Source: Fulvia fulva (taxonomy: Eukaryota > Ascomycota > Dothideomycetes > Mycosphaerellales > Mycosphaerellaceae). From it: a DNA stretch of 64,000 bases. Made by a program: the position numbers and the translations under genes. The notes under the pieces were generated by a model, which had not been told where the DNA came from, did not search any database, and worked only from the letters and a program-made list of their open reading frames with translations. Each line of letters begins with the position of its first letter. Positions within the stretch are counted from its first letter, which is position 1. The stretch lies in contig NC_063014.1 in NCBI RefSeq assembly GCF_020509005.1, forward strand, positions 2,790,001 through 2,854,000, in the 5' to 3' direction. Below, in pieces: positions 1 to 13,140 of the stretch.

Positions 1-2192
1 AAAGAGTAGCGCCCCGAGCTCGAAGGCTCTACTATACCCGTCTAAGTAAGCTCCGACTATAAGAACCTCGTCTACTTTATAAAGAGCAAGCTACTTAATC
101 GTCGCTAGGCCCGCTAGAGCGAGTTCCTCTCCCGGTTTAACTTTATAATCTCGTATACGCCCGGTAAGGCTAACTCGATAGCCGACGCCCTTACCTACCG
201 CCCTAGTGACTCTCTAGTTAATCGAAGAGGGGCCTAGCAAATCGTAGAGCAATAAGTTATTAAAGAGTATAACCTCTCTTCCGAGCTTCGAGAGTACCTA
301 TCGAACGGCTAGCCTACGCTCGCCGCTTCCTTTACTACTCTCGTACTCGCTCCTACCTACCTTAACGAAAGTAATAACGAATCCGAGCCTAAAGAATACG
401 CGTCGGACGCTAAGGACTTAAACGACGATAAAGAGGGCTTAGTAACGACCGATAACTTATCCGAATTAGACTTTAAGGGGTTTAATAATAAGGAGCAACC
501 TAAAGGCATTATAGTACGAGTACGAATAGCGTACGATACCGACCTAGACGCCTAAGAGTTAGTCTAGGCCCTTAAATCTAGCGCGAGGACATTCCCGGGC
601 TTCTCGCTATCCGAGTACGAGCTCTAAGAAGGTGTCGTCTACTTCCGTAAGAAGCTTTACGTACCGTAGCCCGAAGGCTCTAATATCCGAGCTAAGATTC
701 TTCAAATCGTCTACGACTCCGCCTCTAGGGGTCACCTAGGCGTAGCTAAGACCTATAAGCTCCTCGCTAGGTATTACTAGTAGCCGTACTCCTAGAAGGA
801 CGTCCGCCGCTACGTACTAAACTACGCTACTTACCGAAGAGCTAAAGCTAACCGCTACCGCCCCTACGGTCTCTTATACCCTCTCCCGGCTCCTAATCGT
901 CCGTAGAAGTATATTACTATAGACTTTATTACCGATCTTCCTTACGGCAAGACCTTTAGCGGCGTGAAGGCAAAGGCCCTTCTAGTAATCGTAGACCGTT
1001 ACTCTAAGGACCGGTATATAATCCCGTACTAGAGTATAACCGTAAAGGGGACTACTCGCTTATTCTACGAATTCGTCTAGCGTTTTTAAGGCCTCCCGGA
1101 TAGTATTACCTCTAACAGAGGCTCCTAGTTCATCTCGTACTTCTAGAAGCGTCTATATACTAACCTAGGTATTAAGTATAACCTCTCGACTAGTTTTTAG
1201 CTATAGACCGACGGCTAGACCGAAATTACGAACGCTATCCTCGAGTAGGTCCTTCGTTACTTCGTCGACTACTACTAGAAGGATTGGCCTTAGTATATCC
1301 CTACGGTAGAGTTCGCTACTCGTAACTAGGACTCGGAGACTACTAGCTACTCTCCCTTCTATACTACGAGAGGTTACTACCCTCGTATAGGTATAGAACT
1401 AGAAGAGCCTCTCCCGCCTACCGAAGACGTAAACGAGCAAGTAGTAGACGAGTTCGCTACTATACTCTTATAGATCTATAAAGAAGTCTACGACGAAATA
1501 GTATACGTATAAGTAATCTACGAGGATTAAGCTAATCGTCGTCGCTAGCTAGCTCCTAACTACTAAGTAGGCGATATAGTCTACCTTAACTCTAAGAACA
1601 TTAAGACGGACCGCCCCTCTAAGAAGCTAAGCTAGAAGAACCTAGGTCCTTTTGAGATTACCGAGCGTATTAGTTTATACGCCTACCGTCTAGCTCTTCC
1701 TACGAATATAAAGATTTACGACGTCTTCTATCCCGTACGCCTTCGGCCGTCGGCTAAGGACCTATTCCCGAACTAAAACTAAGATATACTAGGTCCTCCC
1801 GATAAAGTAGAAGTCGACGAGCCTATTAACCTACCTTCTAACTACTATACCGTCCGTAAGATCCGGGGAATCCGCGTAGAGCCTAACGACGTTAAAGGTC
1901 TACCGCCAATCAAGTATAAAGTCGAATAGTAAGGTTACCCTAAGTAGGATACCTTATAGGAACCTATCTAATATATCATCTTTAATCGTTAAGTAATCGA
2001 AGAATACTACGCCCGCGTAGACGGCCTAGAAGTCAATATCGGTAGGCTCTTCAAATCTAAGCTCTTCGACGGGGCTTACTAATAGTATATCGACTATAAT
2101 ATTAGGCCTAGGCCTAGTACTAAAGCTAAACATCCTCGATATATAGAACTACTACGGCTTCGTAGGAACTTAGCTTTGTTTAGGGGGGCTAC
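1..2192 (+). mobile_element. Ty3/Gypsy chromovirus, 3' part of pol (RIP-degraded)
   Basis: No open frame survives, but conceptual translation with many TAG/TAA stops gives the end of a Ty3/Gypsy polyprotein on the + strand. RNase H tail ('DYKNLVYF', 'PGKANS.ADAL') lies in about 1-210. The integrase zinc-binding region is near 700-850 ('SRGHLGVAKTYKLLARYY'), and the first catalytic Asp region 'TIDFITDLP' is near 915-940. 'NRGSQF' near 1114 is a DRG motif with Asp changed to Asn by G-to-A. The Glu region 'TDG.TEIT' is near 1208. A chromodomain-like segment ('KYKVE..GYPK.DTL.EPI') lies at about 1910-2000. A purine-rich tract just before 2193 precedes the LTR. Gag, protease and RT are outside the window. 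The element is dead; all diagnostic changes are C-to-T or G-to-A. Confidence 0.85.
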
Positions 2193-2711
2193 TATTATAG
2201 TCTCCCTATAGAGTATATAGAAGGTAGGGACAGAAGAGCCTTAGAGTACTTAGAAGTCGTTAAGAAGTAAAAGTCTAGCTTAGTATATAAGCGCTAAGAA
2301 TTATATACCCCGTAACATTTACTACGGGACCTAGCCCTCTAAATTCACTACTCTACTAAACCTTAACAGATTTACTTTAGCTCGTAACTATATGACTTAC
2401 GGCGCTCCCGCGAGTACCCGCGACTACGCTAGACCCTAGAAGACGCACGTAGAAGACTCGGAACGTAGAGCAGGTTAGAATAAGGTTTTAAGCAAAGCTA
2501 CTAAGCGCGGCTTCGTACGGGTTAGCCCTATTAATACGGGGACACGTACTCGCGAGGGTCGCGTATAAATATCTAGCCTTCCCTAGGCCTCTCTTGCTTT
2601 CTTCGTCTTTCGTTTTGTGTAGCAATTATACTATACCCTTTGTACCTACACTTCGTACCTATATTCTCGCTTTTACTCTTATATCTTATAGGCTAGGCTC
2701 TTGTCCTAATA
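2193..2711 (+). repeat. 3' LTR of the left-edge Gypsy element (519 bp)
   Basis: This repeat matches 59551-60069 along its whole 519-bp length with mostly transition differences. It begins TATTATAGTCTCCC (TGTCATAG in the other copy) and ends CCTAATA (CCTAACA in the other copy), so the TG...CA ends have been changed to TA by RIP. It follows the polypurine tract of the preceding element directly, which makes it the 3' LTR. Confidence 0.85.
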
Positions 2712-4581
2712 GTAATAGCTTCTTATCTAGTTATACTATATATAGTAAATAGAAAGATCCCTACTCAAACCCTTTATAATAATAGTACTAACTCTACGTA
2801 CTTTAATATCGACTTTACGTATAAGAACAACCTTAATATAATATAGCTACCTAGCCCGTTAAGGCTAATATTAGTAGATAGCCGACCTACTAGTAACCTC
2901 ATTACTTATAGAACAACGGTATAGATTCAGATTAGTAACTACGTAGAGACTAGGTCTAGCTACTACGTATTACTAGAATATAATATAGTCCTCGGCCGTC
3001 CCTAGTACGACGAGTAATAACCTACGTTCTACTATACGTTAGGAACTATAACCCTATTCTTACTATATTGTCGACAGAACTATATACTCGGAACTGAACT
3101 AGTATACGTATAGTCTATTAATAATAAGGGTATTATACTAAGAGGCGTTCTTTAGACCGAGATACTAGTACTAGAGAGTTCGCGACCTTAAGCTCTATCT
3201 AATTATATCAAATCCTACGTAGAGGATAAAGACGAACTTATAGTAGTATAGGAGACGTATACGACGAAGGCAGTAATATAATATACCGTCGATACCTACG
3301 ATAAACCGGAACCGTCTTATTACTTCCGCTAGCTACTACCCGCCGATAGGGTTAAAACACTTAAGCGCCTAGCGCGTCGAATAAAGAAAGAACTAAAGGT
3401 CGAGACTAAGCCGGAGATCGATATTAAGCCTATTAATATAGAAGCACTTCGGCGTATAAGCCGGAGGAAGGGCTATAAAGTATATATAATATAGATGTTT
3501 AACCCGAAAGAAAATCTTAATAAGTAAGTCGCGCGAGACCCGCTATCCGCGTATATACTAAAGGCTTTCGGTATAAGAGCGAAGCTAGTACTAGGAGGTA
3601 GCGCGGCGATATTAGTAGATACTAATACTTAAGAAAACATAGATAGATAGGAGGAGCCTCGGGGTAACTATACCTAGCGGTAACTTAACGCCTCTACTAT
3701 ATTAGCTAACGACTATTAACGTTTTATAAACGGTAGGGACAAAGACTAGGATCCTATCCCTTTATTACTAGTATAGTTTAGGGAAATGGCTAGGCTATTT
3801 AGCCGTAAGGAAGTAGATAAGGTCCTACCGCGACGGCCTAGCGTAGACTATAAGATTAAGCTAAAGAATAGTTAGATACCGCTATTTCGAAGACTATACT
3901 CCTTCTCTATACGAGAGAACGAGGTGATCAAGAAGTAGATCGACGACTAACTTAAGAAAGGTTTTATTTAGAGAAGCGTATTACTAGTAGTAGCACCTAT
4001 TCTAAAAGTTAAAAAGCCGGGTAGAGGGCTACGAGTATACGTAGACTATAGAGCTCTAAACGCGCTTACGACAAAGAGTCGCTACCCGATTCTACTATTT
4101 TAAGAGACCTTAGATCGTATTGCTAGCGCGTAATAGTTTACTAAGCTAGATGTTATTACTACGTTTAATCGTATTCGTATTATAGTAGGAGACGAGTAGA
4201 AAACGGCCTTTACTACTAGATATAGGTAGTTTAAGTACGTAGTTATACCTTTTAGACTATATAATATACTAGGAACGTTTCAGTCATTTATAAACGATAT
4301 ACTAAGGCAGTTTCTAGATAACTTCGTGTTATTTTACCTTAATAACGTACTTGTCTTTAGTAAGATAAGAGAAGAGTATATCTAATATGTCCTAAAGGTT
4401 CTATAAAAGCTAGATACCGCCGGGCTCTAGTTAGATATTAATAAATACGAGTTCTTTAGACACGAGACTACTTATCTAGGTGTTATTATTATAAATAAGG
4501 GTATTAAGATAGACCTAGCTAAGATTAAATACGTTAAGAATTAGCCTATATCCGCGAATGTTACTAATATCCTATTATTTA
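2712..4581 (+). mobile_element. Second Ty3/Gypsy element, protease and RT part (RIP-degraded)
   Basis: Conceptual + strand translation gives a retroviral-type protease with the active-site region 'LVDSRPTSN' near 2870-2896 and 'VLGRP.YDE' near 2990-3010, then reverse transcriptase: 'LPRRPSVDYKIKL' near 3825, '[13 protein letters not shown]' near 4030, and the catalytic YxDD box at 4330-4360 reading YLNN, with both Asp codons changed to Asn by G-to-A. The frame is then interrupted at 4581 by a Copia insertion and resumes at 10110 with the expected 'GF.NFYRRFI' motif. The 5' LTR and gag are not in the window. Either the left-edge Gypsy element is inserted in this one or the two merely abut; the left flank needed to decide is missing. 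Confidence 0.85.
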
Positions 4582-4815
4582 TATTAAATAGATACGAGTT
4601 GCGTAGTAGTAGAAGACGGCGGATTATACGAAAGACGAAGAAGGACCTAATAGGATAGCGTGTATCTATATATAGTATCGCCGGTGTTAGTGTAGGTAGA
4701 TGCTAGGTGTCCGGATGTTTACTAGCCTATAGGCTAGCAAACCCTAGTTACGTGATCTAGTCACATAACACACCTATACCCACATGCTTGTCCTACGGCC
4801 TGTATGTTCTCAATA
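4582..4815 (-). repeat. 3' LTR of Copia element (left copy)
   Basis: Repeat of about 234 bp, nearly identical to 9876-10109. Differences are almost all C/T or G/A at CpA/TpG positions. It starts TATTAAATAG and ends TTCTCAATA on the + strand (TG...CA ancestrally). The adjacent purine tract on the minus strand (complement of 4816-4824) and the minus-strand coding sense make this the 3' LTR. The preceding five bases 4577-4581 (ATTTA) pair with 10110-10114 (GTTTA) as the target duplication, one G-to-A apart. Confidence 0.85.
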
Positions 4816-7800
4816 CTCCCACTTAGGCTACATAGTCTCCTATAATCCCTTTACGTAAGCTAGAGCTGCCTTATAAAGTTTTAGAACTACTAGCTATTAA
4901 GGGGCTTTGTTGACCTATTAGTAGCTATGTCCTTTATATAGTAGTAGTCTACTACAATCTTCTTCTACTACTAGAGATGTCTAATATAGTTATATGTAAC
5001 ATCAATATGCTTTGACCTTTTATATATATAGGCATCTTTAACAAGTATTAAAGCGGCTTAGTTGTCACCTATAAGCTTAACTAGCCTTAGCTCGTTAACA
5101 GTGCCCTTACTTACCCTTATACTCGGCTAGAAAGAGCTCTTTCCTACTAGTTCTAGGCACCCCATTTCCCTAAGGATAGTAGCAAGAAATTGTGACTGCT
5201 TTGCGGCTACGTTTATAGCTATAAACTCAGCTTCTATTATTAATGTTATAATAGACTTCTACTTCCTACTTATCTAGGATATAGGTGATCTATAAAGGAA
5301 CCACACGTATCCTAGAATTGAGACTCTATCTACTTTGTCTATAGCGTAGTCAGAGTCCGAGTATCCCTAGAGATTGCCCCCTCCCTTTCTATATATAAGA
5401 CCTAGGTCTAGGTACGACCGTAGGTATCGGGAGAGCTTCTTTAAAGCCTTTATATACTACTGCGAGGGATTAGTAACATATAAGCTAATTCTTCTAAGGG
5501 GGAATACTAAGTCTAGCCTTGTCATTGTTATTAGCTACATCTAGGTACTATTATAGCTCTAGTAATCCTGTTTGTTACACCTCTTATCTATAGGTACCGT
5601 AGGCACTAAGTGCTCGTAGCTCTCTATAGGTGAGTAGGTTAGCGTAGCCTTCTCTCTAGCTATGTTCATCTTAGCTAAGTTAGCGTAGACATAGTGTCCT
5701 TAATCAAGCTTTAAAGTGCCTTAGGACCTGTCTCTTGTAATCCTTATTCTAAGGATCTTCGTAGGTTTACTAAGATCTTTAATCTTAAACACTTTTCTAA
5801 GCTTAGCCTTAAACTACTAAATATCTAATAGCTTCGGAGCTGCAATAGGTATGTCATCTATATAGGTAAGGACTATAAGGTCTCTATCCGTATAGACAAG
5901 TAGGTATAGATCTACCTAGGACTAGGTAAATCTAATCTTCTCTAGCTTCGTAACATAGAGCTTGTTCTAGTCTCTAGCTGCTTGCTTAAGCCTATAAAGG
6001 CTTCGTAGGACCTTAAACACTATGTTTAGAGGTGCTTCAACTCCTAGGGGTAGGATTATATAGATGTCTTTAAGGAGGCTACTTTAGGTAAAAGCATTAT
6101 TCATATCTACTAGGTGCATCTCGAGATCTCTCTTACACACTACTGCTATGAATACTCGGAGAGCATCATGTCTAATAGTAGGTGTAAAGGTCTCTTCGAA
6201 GTCAACCCTATATTTCTATAAAAACCCTCTTATAACTAGTCTTGCCTTAAACTTCTTAATAGCTCTACTAATCATTCTTTTCACATCAAAGACCTACCTA
6301 GAAGTAATTAGATTCGCACCCTTTGGCGGTACAACTGCTTCCTAGGTGTTGTTACTTACTAAGGCAATAAGTTCGTTCTCGATTACCTCTCTCTATATAT
6401 GTCCCTATTCGGGGTCTCCTACGGCTGCCTTATAGGACTTTAGGATTAGTACTTCCTACTAATAGGCTATGGCCTGCCTAATAGTAGCAAATATATATTC
6501 TTCTACGTCGTTTAGAATCTCCTCTACCTAGCTTATTATAGGGTCTAGATAGAACATCTAGGCGATAAGAGCCTTATAGTGTTTAGCCTTATACTCTTTA
6601 GAGTTATTATCTCCGTCCCCCCTTGACCTCTTATTGCCTATAACCTAAGGTAGCGCTAGGTGTTTAGATAGGTCGAACTAAACGACATCTTCTTTTTCTT
6701 TTATTAGAGTACCCTAATCTCTAAACTTCTAGTATTCCCTAATGTCCTTTAGGGGAGGGGGAAGTTATATAGACAGCGGTTGCTATAGTATTGATGACTC
6801 GGGTAGGTTCTGTATAGATCCACCGTTATCGGCCTTCGATAGTATTAAAACCGCCTTAATATTTTCTCCTAGCCTTCGTAACGGTGTTTCTAATAATCCC
6901 CTATCGGAAAATTTCGCCCTAAAGGGCTTCCTCCTAATAGGATTGCGCTATAGCGCTCGACTCGGCTAGTTAGTAAAGGTGATACCAAGATCTATATCTC
7001 CCCCCTTCTCATTCTTAAACTAGTCGACGTGACTATACGCTTTTATAGCTTTTATATCGGGATCCTAGAATAGCTATTGTTTTGTAGTGTTTTCTGAGTA
7101 GCCTATAAACACGGCTTCTTTTCCTCGGTTTATTAACTTGTCTCTCCTTAAGCCTTAAGGTTAGGCTCTTAGGTCTATATAGACTATAGCTTTACATCCC
7201 TAGACGCGGAAATGGTCGACTGACGGTACTTAGCTAGTAAAGGCTTCTTCTAGTAAAAGAGCAATACTATTAATGATCGGACTATTAGGCAGTCTGTTTC
7301 TGATCATAGTCTGTGCTTATAAAGCTTCTAGCTAGAACTCAACTAGTATACTAGAGTCTTTAAGTATAGCCCGGACTATATTCTTAGAGGCTTAAATTGA
7401 CCTTTCTATAGGTCTATTCTAAAGAGAGTTATAGGCATCAGTTGTGTCTATCTAAGTACTAAACTCCTTCTCCTACTCTTTTAGTAAGGCGAGAATTTCC
7501 TTTGTACTATTACTACGGATCGTAGACAGAAAGCACCTTGACTACCGTTCTGCCTAGACCTTCTAATCCCGTAGGGCTATAGGAGCGTCGCTCCTGGCCT
7601 TCAAAGGGATTACCCACTTCTTCCTAGAGAAGTTGTCTACAATCTTAAGCCAATATTTATATCCTAGCCTAGAGACTGCGCCCTAAAAAGGCCTATAGAT
7701 ATCAATAGAGATGAGGGCCAGCCTCTCCCCTTTCCTCTCTATAGTAGGTCCTTTGAACTTCCTTATATTTATAAGGGAGCAGACCTTACAATTCTAGTGT

Positions 7801-9875
7801 TCAGAAGGAATAGGAATAGGATCTTTCTTATTAGTGACTCTATATAGGTTTCTTAGCAGTCCCTTGCTAAGGTGTATACATCTTCTATACTATAGCTCCT
7901 ACTAATCTTCGGACTTAGTATTAGCTATAGCGGTACCGTTACGTTCTTAAGAGAGTATACTAGTATACTATAGCTTAAGAATTTCCGAGATCGAGTAGAT
8001 AAACGGTACTCCTCCTCGAAGTTTAGTCTAGACAACGGGTTTACTAGACAAGGATTTTAGGGTGAAACTAGGTAGTTAGATAGCAAACTATTAGCTAAAC
8101 TAATTCCACGAAACAAGACTAACTCTAAGGCTAGGAACAAACAGGACATTTTCTAAGACAATTTGCTTTCTAGAAGGACTACCTATTACTGCACTTCCTA
8201 TATATATAGCTTATAGATAGCCACCCCTAACCTTGATCCACTTCCTCTTTTAAAGAGGCTTTAGTGTCCTAAATAGTGAATCTTGGTCAGTTATATGTAA
8301 TGATATATAAGAGTCAAGCAACCACTCGGACGAGGGGTACTTGCCTTTGGCTTCTATAGTAGAATAGGCAACCTCATCAACATTATTATCTTCTAATAGT
8401 ATCTCAGAGTCTAATGTGTCTTCCTAGGTCGTATAGGCCCTTATAGGCTTACTAGAGGAGGCCTTTGGCTTGCGGCTCTCCTTCATCTACTTTGTAAGGT
8501 CCGTTATTACCTTAAGGACATCACGAAGGTTTAGTAATAATAACCTCCTACGAGGTGGTAACGGTTGTCTCTTAGTAGGGTAGGTAACCCTAGCTAGTTT
8601 GTCCTTGTTCCTAATAGCCTACTAAGCTATAGAAAGGTGTAGGCACTTGCTTATAAAATGGTCACTATTATAGAGATAGTACGTGAGCTTGCCCTAGAAA
8701 CCCTTCTTAGCGAACATAGCTGTCCCTTAATAAATCATTAATTCTTGCTTCTCCCTAAGGATTGTAAGAATGTCTTGTAGTAAGAGATTCACCTAGGCAT
8801 TAATTGCATCGCGAATTGAGCCAAATGAGTCTAGTAGAGCTACTAAGAGTTGCTAGATCTTTCTGTCCTTAGTCTTAATGTCTTAGAACTAAGGCGAGAT
8901 TGAAACAGCCCTCCTTATAATTAAGCTAAGCTCCTACTAGGCGTCATCTATTGATTGGTCCTCTATTATCACGAAATTGATGTATTGCTAAAGCAAACTT
9001 CTTCTAGTAGCGAGAAGTCTTCTCTTATATTTAGCTTTAGCCTATTCCTATAACTCCTTCGTATACCGGATCTCGTATATCATCTCTTAGTCATCTGTCG
9101 ACAGACAGATGTACATCTTATATAGGGCCGTTACATTGTGCCGTCTATACGATGCCTTCCTTATTGCTTGATCTAAAGAAAGGGATGACTCCGATAATAT
9201 AGAGGGTATCGCTAGGGTTATAGTAGGAATGTCCGTAATAATGTCCTCGAGGACCTAGTTAACCTACTTTAATACTAGGTATATTCTTATTAGCTTGAAC
9301 TATGTTTCGTGGTTCTCTCTTATTAGAAGAGGTACTACTCTCTTTCTTATAAACCTAGTCTCGTTCTCTATTTTTGTAAGTTAAGGGATAGGTTAGCTAC
9401 CCTTAGGTAATAGGATATATTCGGTCGTACGCGATTAGATCGATAGGAGGTGAACCGAACGCGAGGTTAATAGTAGAGAGAATAGCTATCTACTAGAAAG
9501 CGAGGAAAGTCGGTCGTAAGGATAGTGTTAGTACTAAGACACTATAGCGTAACTCTCTTAGTAGAGGGGGTTTCTGAGATACTACGGCTCTCTTAGAATA
9601 AACAGTTAGTCGATACGAACGCGATGTCCGGAGAGCGACTCTTCTTAGTAAGCTCGCCTACTTGTCTAAGGTATTAGTATAGGCTCCCTGACTCGGAGTC
9701 TAACAGTGCCTTACTAGGCTCTTTTACGTCTTATATACACCTATAGCACGGCTATAGCTTCCTATACAAGGCGGGTGCGGCCTCTAGTCTGCCTTCCTTT
9801 TGTTCTAAAGAGGAATAACTCTAATACGACTTTGTCGAGGGTAAAATACCGAGTTGCTAACTCGGGCTTATAACC
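4816..9875 (-). mobile_element. Ty1/Copia element, internal region (moderately RIP-mutated)
   Basis: The coding sense is minus. From the 5' side (high coordinates), gag lies at about 8500-9700 with a degraded CCHC knuckle near 8640-8700 ('YYLYNSDHFISKCLH'). The integrase region is about 7200-8000. Reverse transcriptase follows, with the catalytic 'YIDD' box intact at about 5842-5880. RNase H is near 5190-5330, with 'GYVWFLYRSPIS' and 'EAEFIA' matching the Copia order PR-IN-RT-RH. Many frames are broken by TAG/TAA, yet CA and TG dinucleotides are noticeably more frequent here than in the surrounding Gypsy element. That is consistent with a younger insertion with a lighter RIP load. Confidence 0.85.
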
Positions 9876-10109
9876 TATTAAATAGGTACGAGTTACGTAG
9901 TAGTAGAAGACGGCGGATTATACGAAAGACGAAGAAGGACCTAATAGGATAGCGTGTATCTATATATAGTATTGCCGGTATTAGTATAGGTAGATACTAG
10001 GTGTCCGGATATTTGCTAGCCTATAGGCTAGCAAACCCTAGTCACGTGATCTAGTTATATAATACACCTACACCTATATACTTGTCCTGCGGCCTATATG
10101 TTCTCAATA
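9876..10109 (-). repeat. 5' LTR of Copia element (right copy)
   Basis: Partner of 4582-4815 (234 bp, same orientation). It starts TATTAAATAGG and ends TTCTCAATA. It is followed by GTTTA (10110-10114), the target duplication of ATTTA at 4577-4581. Removing 4582-10109 plus one target copy restores the reading of the interrupted Gypsy RT across the 'F.GF.NFYRRF' motif, which confirms the boundaries. Confidence 0.85.
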
Positions 10110-12717
10110 GTTTATAGGGTTTACTAACTTCTACCGTAGGTTTATTAAGGATTTTAACAAGATCTACTTGTCTATAACGAAGCTTACGAGGAAGAATATC
10201 CTATAGGACTAGTCTCTAGTATATTAATAGGCGTTCGAGGCATTAAAACAAGTATTTATCGATACGCCTACCTTGAAACACTTCTACCTAGGGCGAGAGA
10301 CTATTCTAGAAACAGATGCCTTAGATTACGTAATAGTAGTAGTACTCTTATAACGTAACGAGCGAGGAGTGTTACATCCTATCGCTTATATATCTAAGAA
10401 GATAGATCCCTAGTAATATAACTATAATATCTACGATAAGGAGCTCCTAGCTATTATATAAGCTTTCGAGGAATAGCGACCGGAGCTAACTATTAACGAA
10501 TACGGTACCGATAATTATAAGAATCTACTAGACCCGGAATCTAAGAACAAGCCGACGCTTATATACTCCGATTATAAGAACCTCGAATAGTTTATAAGTA
10601 CGAAGTAATTAAACCGTAGACAAGCTTACTAGGCCGAGTTTCTCTCGTAGTTCTTCTTTCAGATCGTCTATAGGCTAGGAGTTTAAGGTACTAAGCTAGA
10701 CAGCTTAACCCGACGTTTATAGGACTTACTAAAGCCTAGAGACCTAGATAACCTACGAAACTAATAGCAGTATTAGGTATTACTAGGCCTAGATCGTATC
10801 CTAAACCTATAGTCTACTAGAGTGTTATCGGTATATAATAATAACGTTATAAGGCCGCTTACGACCGCTATTCGAGGACTCTATACGTAACTAGAGGCTA
10901 AGGAAGCCGTTTAATAGCTAGAACGAGATGATCTATATACCTTACTAAGGAAGTACCGTATCGATAACCGTTATATAGTTCTAGTTAGAGGTATAATATA
11001 TATTAAGAATATATATAGTAGTTATAGCCTATTCGTTCCTCCGGAGTTAGAAGACAAACTAGATAAAGGTGAAATCCTAGTACGTACTCGTATTGTATAG
11101 GCTTTCTACGACTATATAGTAGCTAGTTACTTAGGGGACGAGAAGACGTATAAATTAGTAGCTCGTAACTATACCTAGCTAGGTATCGTACGATTTATTA
11201 AGAGCTATATACGTACCTACTACGCTTACCGTACGAATAAGAACACTAATATCTAGTACCTAGGGCTATTAAGACCGCTACTAGTACTATTTAGCGCTTA
11301 GGAGGATATCTCTATTAAATTTATAGTTAAACTACACAAGGGAATAAGCGTAGTCGACGGACAAACGTACGAGAACATTATAACCGTTATATACCGCTTA
11401 ACTAAGGAGCAATATATTATTCCTATTACCTCGATAATAGTACAGCATTACGTACTAGTATTCCTTAAGTATAGATTTAGTAGACATAGGCTCCCGAAGT
11501 CTATTGTCTCGGATCGTAGTACGTAATAGGTTTCCGTATTCTAGCGTAGGATATACGCGCTACTTAGTATTAATCGAAAGCTATCTTCGTCGTTCTACCT
11601 AGAAATAGAAAGATAGTCGGAGAATACGAACAAAGTAATAGAGCAATACCTACGTATTTTTATTAACTATACCTAGGACGACTAGCTAGATTAGACTCTA
11701 TTAGCTAAGTTTATAGCAAACAATATAGTGTCCGTAATAATAGGCGTCTCGCCGTTCTATACTAATACTAGGCGTAATCTAAGGTTCTCTAAGTTTGACT
11801 TAGACTTACCTATACTACTAATACTATATAAATAGCGACTAGACGCCGAGTCCGCGGACAAGTTTACGGCTAAGATATAAGAGATATACTAATACTTACG
11901 ATAGTAGATAGCCTTAGTATAAGTAGTCTAAGCTAAGTACGTAAACTAGACGCGTATACCTATACTACGGTACGCCGAAGGCGACGAAGTATAGGTAAGC
12001 ACTAAGAACTAGACAATAGAGAGACCTTCTCGTAAGATAGACGTAAAGTAGTCTAGACTATACGTAATTACGGAGGTACTACCGGGCAATACTTATAAAG
12101 TAGAGCTCCTACCTACTTTAAATATCGATAATCGCTTCTACTTATACCTTCTTATACTAGTTTATCCGCCGGTTATAGGACAGATATAACCCGTACTACT
12201 ACCGATCCGAATTGTCGACGACGAATAATATAAAGCCGATCCCGCCAAACCTTATTAATAGGAAGTTAAGCAAATTCTAGACTATAAGAAGAGATAGCTA
12301 CGAGGACTAATACCGGTAGGAGGTAAGTAGCTATATTAGGAATACTTAGTGAAATACATTAGATATAATAAGCTATCCTATAAAGCTACGAACTAGGTTA
12401 TCGAGACTACCGCTACCTCCGTAGCCGACTTTTACTATAACTACCCGAGAGTAACTAAGCTACCTAATTTTTAACTACCCGTAGACTAGATACTAAATAA
12501 GAATACTATAGATATACGTATAGCGCGCTAACTAGTACAAGTAGCGATAGCTCTAATACCGGTAGAACGAGGCCTCCGGGCTTATAAGAAAGAGAGTAAG
12601 ACGTATAGTCTAATAGATAATAAGGTATTTACGAAGGTAATAAGAGATATAATAGATACGACAGATATAAGAGGAGAGGAGAGTACTCCGGAGCGCACTC
12701 TAAGAGGGGGGGGGTAG
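10110..12717 (+). mobile_element. Second Ty3/Gypsy element, RT end, RNase H, integrase, chromodomain
   Basis: Continuation of the element split by Copia. RT thumb '[13 protein letters not shown]' lies at about 10117-10155. RNase H has 'ILETDALDYVIVVVLL' near 10310 and 'YSDYKNLE.F' near 10565. The integrase core has 'ISVVDGQTYENIITVIYRLTK' near 11345-11410, 'KSIVSDRSTQ' near 11500 and a degraded 'SEN.NKV.EQYL' near 11615. A chromodomain-like 'EYLVKYI.YNKLSYKATN..IE' lies at about 12335-12410. The region ends with a G-rich polypurine tract ending at 12714, immediately before TGTCACCG. Stops and D-to-N changes are all RIP-type. Confidence 0.85.
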
Positions 12718-12900
12718 TGTCACCGTACCGGCGTATATTTACTTAAACCCGCGGGTACGTACTTAGACCTCGCGCCCGCTAACTAATCCGACTAGCGGCT
12801 TAGCGCCCGTATATAACTCTCGCGCCCTCCGCGCCTCCCTTAGATAGAACATCTATTCGACTTGTACCTTACCCGACTACGTGCTTGTACCTACTTATAA
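12718..12900 (+). repeat. Probable 3' LTR of second Gypsy element
   Basis: It begins TGTCACCGTACC directly after the polypurine tract, as an LTR should. No second copy lies in the window, so the right end is estimated from the 184-205 bp LTR lengths of the other Gypsy elements here. The end near 12900 is uncertain. Confidence 0.55.
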
Positions 12901-13140
12901 TAGAGTAGGTTAAATCGTATAGGGAAGGCATCTATAACTAGATAAGGTCTAGGTAATAAGAGAACGAAGCAAAGTACGGTTATACAGACATAGCTATTAA
13001 CTCTCCTTTGCCTACCTATACTACTTGATTTGTTGCTCCTATATCGCTTTAACCTGCTCTATAAGAACAGGTGAGTAGGTTAAAGCGATATAGGAAGCTC
13101 TACCTAGCTATAGTCCTTCATTTGTGTCGTAGGCAATAAT
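12901..13140. other. RIP-boundary segment with a hairpin-forming inverted repeat
   Basis: A stretch without genes where RIP composition fades into normal sequence. An inverted repeat of 23 bp per arm with one mismatch lies at 13037-13059 and 13073-13095, with a 13-base loop. Its arm (AGGTTAAAGCGATATAGGA) also occurs in degraded form near 12905-12925. It could be a remnant of a small inverted-repeat transposon or a terminal structure of the adjacent DNA element. Confidence 0.5.

Noticed and set aside
6148..6969. Open frames of 65 and 75 codons in the Copia element
   Set aside because: They are antisense to the minus-strand Copia pol gene and show no conserved features; chance frames.
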